From: Phragmites australis | Lineage: Eukaryota; Streptophyta; Magnoliopsida; Poales; Poaceae | Direction of reading: 5' to 3' | Assembly: GCF_958298935.1 (NCBI RefSeq) | Contig: NC_084941.1 | Span: 17,272,001 to 17,336,000, forward strand | Length of the DNA: 64,000 nt | Shown: positions 55,701-64,000 of the stretch, in pieces | How the letters are laid out: every line of letters begins with the position of its first letter | Numbering within the stretch: the first letter of the stretch is position 1 | Notes under the pieces: generated by a model | What the model was told of the DNA's origin: nothing | Seen by the model: the letters and a program-made list of their open reading frames with translations, nothing else | Database searches by the model: none | Position numbers and translations under genes: made by a program

Positions 55701-56345
55701 ACGTCGGCGTTTGCCCAGAGTTCCTATTTGGAATCCAGGTTGGAGCCGATCTGAACGGTCTTGGATGGTTGTATTGAGTTCAAAGGAACTGCTTTGACTT
55801 CATCGTAGGAATTCACGATGGCCTTAGGTCTTGAATTTTTCGTCTCTTTGTCGGGTTGATGTTGTGTGGCCATGTCCAGACTTTGTTTGTCACAATGTAG
55901 ACCTGCTTTCAGGCAGCCCTAGACGGCGATGACTCTCGTGTCTCGAGATCTTCACGCATTGATAAGCGTAAAGTATGGTTCCCATGAATTTGGTGAGAGT
56001 AGGTCTTCCTAAGATGGTATTGTATGCCGTCTCGAAGTCGACCACATCGAACATAATTTTTCTGTCCGGAGGTTGTTATGCTTCCCGAAGATAACAGAGA
56101 GCGATATCTACCCGATAGGGGTGGCCGAAGATCCGAGCACTATACCATGGAAGGCTTGAGTAACCGGCTTAATAGCAGAATGTGAGATCTGCATCCCTTC
56201 GAGTGTGTTAGCGAAGAGGATGTTTAGAGAATTTCCTTCATCGATAAGAACTCGAGTGATCCTGCAATTATTTATCGTAAGCTCGATTATTATCGGGAAG
56301 CAGCTTGGCCATACGAAGTTATTAGGGTAATCTTGTTAGCAAAAG
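55701..56345 (-). pseudogene. Element D protease and linker (broken)
   Basis: Protease active site RVLIDEGNSLNILFANTL near 56195-56250, with DEG in place of DGG as in element A's VDEG, then HSAIKPVTQAFHG and a decayed domain end. The linker to RT includes NADVFTWQP and DMPGIPRKMVEQKL near 55640-55710. Stops throughout. Confidence 0.72.
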
Positions 56346-57960
56346 AAGATTTCAATGTTTGACCGCTTAACGGTCTGGCAACCTTTGGGGATAGTAGTTA
56401 AGACTTATTGGGCCAATATCTTGTATTGCATTTTGGACTTAGAATGTAGAACCATTGAACATGTGGTCGATCGTCCTCATGTCCGGATGAAAAGACATCG
56501 GATCCATGTTATCCTCACTGTCGCTGGAGCTGGAATCCCTACTTTGGGCCGCGACCTGGGCCTTCATTCCTCTGCTTTGATCATCTTCTTCCAAAGGCGG
56601 TACTCGTGGAGGTTGTGGTTGTCGATCTGGGAGTTCACACCAAGGCTTACCGTTGTGATCGTCGGAGCCTGGTGTAGAGCTCTTGCCTCAGGAGGAACCA
56701 GGACACTTGTCAGGACAGGTATTAGGCAGATCTACAAAAACTTCCTCAGAATTATTTTTCTTGCCCGTACCTCCTTTGATGTTCTTGCGCTTGGCCTTTG
56801 CTTTGTCGTCCTTGAGCCCGGGTTGAAGGTACTTGATGCATTGAGTCTTCTCCTTGACAAAGAGAAGCACGTCTTTAGCCTTAGCGGACTCATAGACGAT
56901 CTTCATGAGTTACTTGACCGTCTCAGGCTCTTGAATGGCGATATCTTCAACGCTTCTGCAGCTCCTGACCCTTGGGTGAATACTTGTATGACGTCGTAGT
57001 CGAAGACATTGGGGATGTTGTTCCAGATATTGTTGAAGCGGAACTCATGCAAGGTTTCGTTCTTCGTCTGCTCGCAACGGTAGAGGTCATTTTTCATGCT
57101 GGGGTGAACGTATGTACCCTGAAAGTTGGCTTCAAATACATTGCAAACTATTCCCACGAGTAGATTGTTCCCGGCGATAGGTTGGTCAACCATGTCATTG
57201 TTGCTCCTTCAAAGGTGGTAGGGAGGTAATTTGTCATTACCTTCTTGTTCTCACTAGTCGTCTGGATGGTCGTGGTATAGATCTAGAAAAACTTAACGGG
57301 GTTTGTACTTCCATTGTATTTCTCGATCGTCCTGGGATGGAATCTTACTAGCCAACTTACGTTCCATAGATCTGGAGAGAATGTCAGATATCCGTTGATG
57401 GCGTCCTACTTGGTTCCATCAACATCGAGAGTTTTTTTGCTATGGAGGTCAGAGATTGGTCCCGATTTGATCGATGTTGGGACGTTCCCTAATTAGATCG
57501 CTGAGGGGTAGACGAAGCCCCTTTAGAAGCCCTCGGGCGCCTTCGTCGGTCGTTGATGACCTCACGCAAGTCACTGATCGGATGACCTTTGACTAGCGAG
57601 GCTCGGCGGCGGTTATTCGTCTGATTGTCATCTCGGGAAGATTTGTTCCAAGGGTTATGCCTCTCTGAATCTAACACGTCTCATGACAGAGGATTGCATG
57701 GTCAGCTCGATAAGCACTGTTTTCGACTAGGGGCCAAACGAGAGTTATCGGTTTGGATGATGACCTCTTTCGTCAAGTCGATCGCTGAGTTCATCCAATC
57801 CTTACCGGTTGGGGTAGCCAGATCTGTGATCGAGGGCGCATGAGAACCTCTTATAGAAGAAGGGATCCTCTTAGCGGTAACACAAGGATTGTTTGAATCG
57901 GCTTACCTCATTGTTTGAATCGTCGCTGGAAAGTTCGTCGTTGACATTCACCCGATCGAT
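56346..57960 (-). pseudogene. Element D gag (broken)
   Basis: Capsid core at 57193-56903: FEANFQGTYVHPSMKNDLYR, QTKNETLHEFRFNNIWN and NIPNVFDYDVIQVFTQG. A basic region follows (KDDKAKAKRKNIKGGTGKKN, 56850-56760). The upstream part, 57677-57489, is Arg-rich (NDRRRRPRASKG). Several stops. No CCHC knuckle is visible in its normal place. Confidence 0.76.
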
Positions 57961-58059
57961 CACCGGCTCGACAGGAAGAGAGGTAAAGTTATCGTAGAAC
58001 CCCTCATTCGAAAATCCGATTCATAACCTATTGTCATGATCCTTACGAACAGTGCTAGC

Positions 58060-58577
58060 TATCGACGATTTGTGAACCACTGATCTAACGAACTTGTTGA
58101 AGAAATAGGAGATACTTTAAGTAGATGAATCATTGAAGAACACACGGGGGTTTTTATATAGGTTCGAGTCTCCTTGAGGATAATAACCATACTTCATGTT
58201 TCTCTTGTATTGATCTGAGTCTGTTACAAAGGGGTATGTGGTTAGTCTAGATGGATCTAAATCTAGTCAGCGACATATTTGCTCGGCTTCGGGTGTTTTC
58301 GACAATTCGAAAGGTTTGAGCAACTTCTATTGGCTCTTGTTCGACTTGTCCTCCACAGGGTTCCCTGACTCTGTATATATATGGGGGTGTCATATGTCCT
58401 TTTGAGTTCTTCTCATTCTTGGAGATAAACCTTTCCATTTACGGGATGGTTTGGGTACCTATGGGTAGTTTTTTTTTTTCATCAAGGGATCCCTTTTCTG
58501 GAGATATAGATATGTCCTGTGAATTGCGGAAAACCCTAGGGTGTCTGGATATAGCAATTATCCTGTATTCATCATCA
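58060..58577 (-). repeat. Element D 5' LTR
   Basis: About 518 bp, matching the left LTR without its insert. On the minus strand it starts TGATGATGAATACAGG. Its inner end near 58060 is mutated relative to the outer terminus TGTTGACG of the left LTR. The adjoining bases (AGCACTGTTCGTAAGGATC on the minus strand) should be the primer site but are decayed. Confidence 0.87.
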
Positions 58578-59706
58578 AAGTAAAAGGTAATAATATTCCA
58601 ATTTGAATTCCCTTGTTTGGACCTTTCTTTTTGTTTGACTAGAAATGCGGTGACAAGATGGGATTGCTATGTCTCCAATGTCTTCAAGGATTATGACCTT
58701 AACTAGTAGTGAATAGTCACATTTTATCTATCCATCTGTGTTCCATGGGTGTGCATTTCAGGTGATAAAACATGACAGATCTGTTATTCATATAGCTTTT
58801 TGGTTGATTCTAATTGACTCGGGGCTTCTTTTCTTGGTACAATGTTGTGCTTGCTGCCTCTGCAAGCATGATGCCAACTGTTCACTGTTTTATTCAATTG
58901 ATTTCATTGCATCTCACTCACAACCTGGTAACCTCGAACGGATTTTGGCCATCCTTCTATCTCATGCAAAAATCTATGCAATTTCATTTTGCTCGAGAAC
59001 ATGCCTACATGTGGCGCCTTCACAATGGGACATGACAGGAGATGCAGTGCAGCTATGTCACATACCACCCAGACTTGCCACCTTCTGGTTTCATGGCTTC
59101 TGGCTCGTCTCATTTGGTTACATAGTTTAGCACTATAACTGCTTTGAAGATTTTCTATTTCAATACTATTATTTTTGCCGTATTTCAATACTATTATTGT
59201 GAGCCATCCATATGACAAGACTGATAATGTCAATTGCAATATGGTTTTACGATAGAGACGGGATGTCTTGTTTCCTTGGTACTCGATTGCTTTTCAATAA
59301 GTCATTGGAGTAGTGGACATTGGTAGCTTCTATTACACTGTATGATGTCACTGCTATTTAGAGGGCTATTTGTTATGTGCTAGAAAAGGCCCCTTTTTTG
59401 TTTAAAAGAGGAAACTGTCAGAGAGACCGGTCACTTATGGCCAATCAGAAAGTGTTTGCCTGTGAAGTTAACTGAAGAACATATATTTATTTCTTTTAAA
59501 ATAATTGTAGGAATAAGGTGATATTTCACATTATATTGGATTGTAAATTTCTATGTATAGGCTTTTTTGCAAATGGCGCACAGATGCACTTATCTGGTGC
59601 TATTGTACATTTTATTGGATTGCACAACTTGAGAAAATATGGTCCAGCATATCAATACATGTGGATAACAATTGGGATCATAGTCCCATCCCTGTCGTAT
59701 CTAAGA

Positions 59707-59835
59707 ACATAGTATGTAAGCATTTTTCTGTAGGATTTTTTCCTAAGCAAAAATATGAACACAGTATGTACGCACCTTTCTGTATGATTTTATCCTTAGC
59801 AAATCTAAGGACACAGCTTGTAAGCACGTTTATGG
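59707..59835 (+). repeat. 52-bp tandem repeat in the intron
   Basis: ACATAGTATGTAAGC at 59707, ACACAGTATGTACGC at 59759 and ACACAGCTTGTAAGC at 59811 start three units spaced exactly 52 bases apart, the third partial. Each full unit also has TTTCTGTA-GATTTT and CCTAAGCAAA-type blocks. No coding meaning. Confidence 0.8.
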
Positions 59836-61243
59836 AGTATTTTCACTTCAGTACTCTTGCTTCCCTGTGGTTGCTGTTTGACAGAAGCGATGCGCAACTG
59901 ACCCAGAATTTATGTGTTCTAGATCATCAGGTTTTACCGATGACTGTCTGATTTTACTTTTTATTTCTTGTTTGTATTCGTGTTGTGCTAACCAAAGTAT
60001 GAAAAGGTAGACGCCTTGTTCCATGCAAGCATCTTCTACTTTGACTAGAAGTAGGACCTGTTCCTGGTCTTGGCTTAGCAATCGCACTTCAAGTTCAGCT
60101 GCTTTCTGCACGGCTGAGATGGTCTTGCTTGCTTTTCTGTACTGCTGTAATGCTCGCAATGCTACACTGCTTCGCATGGGCTGAAGTACAGCTAATTGCA
60201 GTATAGGAGGTGGTGGTTGGCTGTTCTCTTTCTCTGTACATGTGTGTATTTATGTTGGTTTTAGCAGCGTCTGGATAATAGGACAGCAAAGAAAAAAGGT
60301 TGAAATTCCTCTCTTCTGGTTGCTGTCTAATTCAAGTTCTACCATTGCTTAATTTGCCTTGATCAGAAGCTACCCCTTGGTTGGATATTTGGGCACATTA
60401 GTCTAATATTCAACGTATTTGTTGGATCCCATAAACTTGAGTCTTAGGTTACTGAGTCAAAGCCATAGTGATACTGCTACTGAAATACTAAGGAAATAAT
60501 TGAAATGCAATGGGCACCTACATAGATATTTGTTGCTTCTTAGAACTCATAACATAGCACACGAAGTGCTGAATTTTGTCTTATTTGTGCCCTCAAAATA
60601 CAATACCTTGTTTTCATGTAATGTTCGGTAGAGTTGATGTTGAGCTCAGGGTAGTTCCTGATGACAACATCTAGACTCTAAAAGTGGTCTTCAACCAAAT
60701 ACGTGCAGTCCTTGTTTTGGTATAAAGTCAGAGTTCAGACATAATAAATACAAAGTAATGGAAATTTAGAATTGTTTTTCTTTTTATCCCAGCATGCTGG
60801 TTGTCTCCTTCTGTAAGCTTTGCAGGTTATTTACCAAAGACAAATTGTTCAATAGAGCATACTGTTTAGCTTATTTGCCTTCTGCATTCTTTCTGTGATA
60901 TTTGGATGACGACTGTATGTGTGATGTTGTTTATTCATGCTTTTTGTGGAAAAGGTATCTGCCATTTTTAATTCCCCATACCTGCTATTGATTTTCGCGA
61001 CTATGCATTTGTGGCATTTTGTGCACACATGACACTTTGTGAAGTTCAATCTTTTTACAACGTCATTATCCTCTGTTCTGTGTAAATCATTGGTTGGTCG
61101 ATGTGCATTATATTTGATAAGTGGGCACAATCAGTCACATCATGTGTACAGTTATGTTGCTCAGATTAGTTATCCTTAATTGCATCAGCTAATTAGTTGA
61201 TATACTTTCTTTCTCATTCGTGGCATTTTTGGGCGCTCTGTAG

Positions 61244-61801
61244 GCAGCAGCCACAAGAGCTTCCAATGGAATGACACCACTTACAGCCCCAGGCATGCAC
61301 CATGTTCAGTGGAATGCCCATTTTGGTCATCCTCCACCAAAGAATATTCTGAGGAAACACATAAAGAAAAAGCCGAAGGTCGTGCAACCAGCAACTTGTG
61401 AAGTCTGCAAGATCCAGTGCGATACCCTAGAGGTTCTCATGATCCATAAGCAGGGGAAGAAGCACAAGAAAAACTTGGAGAAGTTGCAAGACTCCATCAC
61501 CCCTAAACCAGTAAAGCCCCCAAGTAACGCCATTGGACCAACTATGGCACCTGCTGCTGTCACTAACTGTACGGTACCATCTGTACAGCCAAAGAAGAAG
61601 AGCTCCTCTGCGGCAAGCCCGGAAGAACTGGAGGTGAAGAAGAGGCGAGTGCTTGAGGCTGGAGCAGCTCAAGGCGAAGTGAAAATCTGCACGGTGTGCA
61701 ATGTTGTCGTTAACAGCCAAAAAGTTTACGAGTTTCACATAGCTGGGCAGAAGCACCAGGCCATGGTACAGAAGCAGCGACCACTAGCAATTGTAACCTG
61801 A
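61244..61801 (+). CDS. U1-type C2H2 zinc-finger protein, exon 2
   Basis: Second exon, 185 codons plus stop (332 aa in total). Residues 148-198: TAPGMHHVQWNAHFGHPP and a basic RKHIKKKPK. Finger 1 (about 199-221) begins CEVCKIQC and ends HKQGKKH. Finger 2 (about 296-318) begins CTVCNVVV and ends HIAGQKH. Both are C-x2-C-x12-H-x5-H, the U1/matrin-type (zf-met) form that usually binds RNA or double-stranded nucleic acid. Between them are a Pro/Ser linker and EVKKRRV, a possible nuclear signal. The likely role is nuclear RNA or transcript-related; the exact gene is not recognised. Stop TGA at 61799-61801. Confidence 0.88.
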   Translation, partial: AAATRASNGMTPLTAPGMHHVQWNAHFGHPPPKNILRKHIKKKPKVVQPATCEVCKIQCDTLEVLMIHKQGKKHKKNLEKLQDSITPKPVKPPSNAIGPTMAPAAVTNCTVPSVQPKKKSSSAASPEELEVKKRRVLEAGAAQGEVKICTVCNVVVNSQKVYEFHIAGQKHQAMVQKQRPLAIVT

Positions 61802-62193
61802 GATGGAGCAACTTCGCACGCTCAATTTTTCTCCAGCCTACTGTCATCTTGTCCAGAAGTTCACATGAACCAGTATTCACAACATTTTATATCTTCTACT
61901 GTGTTAGTAGATATTGTTCACCGATCTCTTTGTTTACTCCTTGTAGCGTAGCAGAAAATTCTAGTTTGTTTGGACTTTGCGTGCCGCAGATAATTAGTTG
62001 AAACCTGGGACTGAAGTTTGTATTGTATGCCTCTAACTTGCTCATCAACATGTTCACAGATTGCATATCGTCAACATGTTCTCTGCCGTTTTATAAGGTG
62101 CGCTACTAGAAAAACTGAAATCAAGCGCACCTGACTTGTCGAGTGTAAAATTGGTTTAACTCTGTTCCAATAGCAATGCTATAGAAGTTTTTA
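61802..62193 (+). other. 3' untranslated and flanking region of the zinc-finger gene
   Basis: AT-rich with no ORF. The 3' UTR should end here, but no canonical AATAAA was found, which is common in plants. Confidence 0.55.
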
Positions 62194-62451
62194 GGGTGTC
62201 TTCAACAATAGATATCGGCTAGCTATAAGACTGCCAACATTGCATTTGTCTATACTAAGGGGAGAGTAATGAGAATAGATAAAGTTAGACTACTAACAAG
62301 TAGATATCCTACTTATTTTAATTTCAGTCTATTGTATGCAGACATATATTAATTTTATAGATAGTACTATATTTAAGTTATTGTGAAGATTATCTATTGA
62401 TGATACATACAACTTTTATATATAGCAATTATCTATATTTCTGAAGATGCT
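62194..62451. mobile_element. Tourist-like MITE
   Basis: About 258 bp, flanked by TTA on both sides (62191-62193 and 62452-62454). The ends are imperfect inverted repeats: GGGTGTCTTCAACAATAGATA at the left (20 bases shown here as GGGTGTCTTCAACAATAGAT) and GAGCATCTTCAGAAATATAG when the right end is read on the minus strand. AT-rich, no coding. The TTA duplication and size point to PIF/Harbinger-type (Tourist) MITEs. Confidence 0.62.
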
Positions 62452-62671
62452 CTTAACGATATACTCTCCATCAATATTTATGTGCATTTGTTCAGTAAAC
62501 GCAGAATGCTTGAATTCTTAAAAAAAAGGCACAATGATACAATGATATGGAATGTAAAGATGTTTAAATGGACCACACCTACTGAGCTGGCTCGATGCAC
62601 GACACTGCAGGTATGGTCCAGCTGAGTCGGGTCGGCACGAGTATGGCCCAGCTAGTCATGATCCAACATGG

Positions 62672-62806
62672 TACGCATGGGCCCGCTATTTTCTATTTTC
62701 TATATTTTTTAATTTTTATAGCTATTTTTTTATCTATTTTCTATATTTTTATCATATTTTTATCTGTTTTTATATATTTTTAATTTTGTAGCTATTTTTT
62801 TATTTT
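62672..62806 (+). repeat. AT-rich low-complexity tract
   Basis: Repeats of CTATTTTCTATATTTTTAT-like sequence with long T runs, including two copies of ATAGCTATTTTTTTAT or GTAGCTATTTTTTTAT. The ORF across it is an artefact. Confidence 0.75.
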
Positions 62807-63110
62807 AATGGGCCGGCTGTGCCGACGAGCCATCCATTTGCCGTTGGACCGCCCGTGCCTGTCGTGCCCGCCATGCCTGTTGTGCCCGTCCGGCCGATCG
62901 TGCCGTCGGGCCGCAATCGTGCCCGGGCCGACCTGGCACGGCATGGTGACCGACAGGCCATGCCGTGGGTCGAGGGGAGGCACGCGGGCTAGCACGACAT
63001 GACCGGTTACAGTAGCTGGGCTGTTCGGGCCGTGCTGTAGCCAGGCCGTAGCCGGCGGTGTCGAGTCGGGGCCGTGCTGAGCCGATCGGAGTGGCCCATT
63101 TGACCATCTG
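62807..63110. repeat. GC-rich block with GGCC/CGTGCC dyads
   Basis: Dense in CGTGCC, GGCCG, GGGCCG and their complements, e.g. GGCCGACCTGGCACGGC and GGGCCGTGCTG. It is bordered to the left by the AT-rich tract and by related text at 62590-62690. This is probably the body of a non-autonomous repeat, but no terminal repeats or duplications were found. Overlapping ORFs on both strands come from the composition. Confidence 0.5.
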
Positions 63111-63520
63111 TGATGTTCTGGTTTTCATCCTTTGGGTTCAAAGTGAGAGGTCTAGACTACTTGGTACTGTAGCAGCCACTTTTTTACAGCTGATGTGCTA
63201 TGTTGTACTGTGGGCAGTCTCACTGTAACAATTCAATCAAACTCATCCAATCTTTAATCAAACGGTCCAAAAGTTCTCTGCTGCAGAACAGTAGCCCTCA
63301 CCAAATGCAGGATTCAAATTCCTATCAACATGAAGCTTCAGAAGAGGATTAGTAAACGATTGAACATAGGCATTCACGAAGTGCCAAGTAATATTGCCCA
63401 AAGAAATGGGTTATAATTTGAAAACAGGTATACGTAAATATGCCTTGAGTTAATATCACAATACCAAGAATCTCTGAGACATACTAGCTAGTGCGATGGT
63501 AGTCACCAGCCAACCAAGAT

Positions 63521-63574
63521 TCGATTCGATTATCATCTCCTAAATGACTCGATTCGATTATCATCTCCTAAATG
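63521..63574 (+). repeat. 26-bp direct duplication
   Basis: TCGATTCGATTATCATCTCC plus TAAATG occurs at 63521 and again at 63549, spaced 28 bp. The rest of 63111-63659 is plain intergenic DNA between convergent genes. Confidence 0.85.
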
Positions 63575-63659
63575 TATGACGCTAGGATGTATGTCTCTTT
63601 CCCTAGTTGAGTTTTTTTTTTTTTTAATATGGCCACGTCCGACAGCTACCAACCGACGG

Positions 63660-64000
63660 CTAAAAATCATCGTCACGCCGGGACACTAGCTGGAGAACAG
63701 CCCGTCGGGATCGTAGGCGCGCCTGCTTCACCGTCATGAACTCGGCGCGCGCGCCGTACTTGCCCACCACGCCCTCGAACGCGGCGTTCTGATTCTTTCC
63801 CCAGTGCGACAGGCCCCCGTACTTGCGCAACGCCATTTGTTCAATCTCCTCCAGCACGTCCTCGTGCAGCCGCGGTGCGGCCGGGTCGCGGCTCCGGTAG
63901 TAGGTCAGGTCGAAGTCGATGCTGTCCGCCATCTTTCCGAGGTGCGCCGTCGAGGCCCGCACGTAGGTCATGAGGATGCCGTCGTACGCCTCGACGCCGC
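63660..64000 (-). CDS. L-gulonolactone oxidase-like protein, C-terminal part
   Basis: Runs off the right edge. On the minus strand: [57 protein letters not shown] and [17 protein letters not shown], then EFMTVKQ. HWGKN matches the HWxK motif of the D-arabinono-1,4-lactone/L-gulonolactone oxidase family, FAD enzymes that oxidise aldonolactones, the last step of some ascorbate routes; plant members are often secreted. After VKQ the frame gives [13 protein letters not shown] and a stop at 63660. A one-base shift in GCGCGCC (63717-63723) would instead give [10 protein letters not shown], the family's usual ending, with a stop at 63686. So a frameshift or sequencing error is likely. Confidence 0.85.
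   Translation of the reverse strand, partial: GVEAYDGILMTYVRASTAHLGKMADSIDFDLTYYRSRDPAAPRLHEDVLEEIEQMALRKYGGLSHWGKNQNAAFEGVVGKYGARAEFMTVKQARLRSRRAVLQLVSRRDDDF

Larger units (their letters stand above)
50157..58577 (-). mobile_element. Element D: complete Tat-type Ty3/gypsy in the intron
   Basis: Full-length insertion with the 5-bp target duplication AAGTA on both sides (50152-50156 and 58578-58582). LTRs are 50157-50868 and about 58060-58577. On the minus strand: 5' LTR (right), gag, PR, RT, RNase H, archaeal-type RNase H, INT, a 3' region with an ORF antisense to pol, and 3' LTR (left). The dual RNase H identifies the Tat lineage. Many stops and frameshifts; RT catalytic box decayed. It lies opposite to the host gene's direction. 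Confidence 0.92.
48364..61243 (+). other. 12.9-kb intron of the zinc-finger gene
   Basis: GT at 48364 and AG at 61242-61243 after a T-rich stretch (ACTTTCTTTCTCATTCG). Joining the exons keeps the frame (phase 0) and gives FDPQRYAQ followed by AAATRASNG. It contains retrotransposon D (50157-58577), antisense to the gene. Unannotated parts 48364-50151 and 58583-61243 are AT-rich with small tandem repeats only; no further exon was seen, though a short one cannot be excluded. Confidence 0.72.

Noticed and set aside
56355..56999. 214-codon ORF on the plus strand
   Set aside because: It lies opposite element D's gag and has no recognisable domain. It is not in the place of the antisense ORF of the Tat elements.
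58738..59130. 130-codon Cys/His-rich ORF in the intron
   Set aside because: No domain, no homologous layout, and the neighbourhood is AT-rich intron; random open frames of this size are expected.

Overview
This is plant nuclear DNA, most likely from a grass (Poaceae). The first exon of the one full gene is very GC-rich and Ala/Pro/Tyr-rich, its intron is long and AT-rich with GT-AG ends, and almost all the rest is nested LTR retrotransposons of the kinds common in large grass genomes (Tat-type and chromovirus-type Ty3/gypsy, SIRE/Maximus-type Ty1/copia), plus a CACTA-type transposase relic and a Tourist-like MITE. Nothing bacterial, viral or organellar was seen. The species cannot be fixed from the sequence alone.

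Layout, left to right. 1-919: end of a chromovirus-type LTR whose element continues off the left edge. 920-2418: copia pol fragment (+). 2419-4516: gypsy (Tat-like) PR-RT-RNase H fragment (-). 4517-6146: 3' end and LTR of a SIRE-like copia (+). 6147-16515: element A, a Tat-lineage gypsy (+) with gag, PR, RT, RNase H, second RNase H and INT. Between INT and its truncated 3' LTR it carries an antisense Pro/Ser/acidic ORF, a tandem repeat of about 71 bp, and an antisense F-box-like pseudogene. 16516-18187: gag and LTR of gypsy element F (-). 18188-39591: element B, a chromovirus-type gypsy (+), split by element C (20761-32424, -), which has LTRs of about 3 kb and a gag-pol frame that is still almost continuous. 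39592-45668: copia G (-), internally deleted but keeping a post-pol accessory ORF. 45669-47070: Ptta/En-Spm transposase fragment (-).

From 47071 on is the gene space. A two-exon gene (+; exons 47923-48363 and 61244-61801, 332 aa) encodes a protein with two U1-type C2H2 zinc fingers. Its 12.9-kb intron holds a complete Tat-type gypsy element D (50157-58577, -) flanked by the target duplication AAGTA. A MITE lies 3' of the gene. The window ends inside a convergent gene (-) for an L-gulonolactone oxidase-like flavoenzyme, with a probable frameshift near its C-terminus.

Most of the interest is in non-standard cargo of the retroelements: antisense ORFs with SUMO-interacting-motif-like segments in two separate Tat elements (A and D), an F-box-like gene inside A, a leader ORF with a histone-H3-tail-like start upstream of gag in C, and a copia accessory protein whose element carries arrays of a short dyad motif in both LTRs and next to the accessory ORF. 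All are mutated copies here. The functional ideas are inference.
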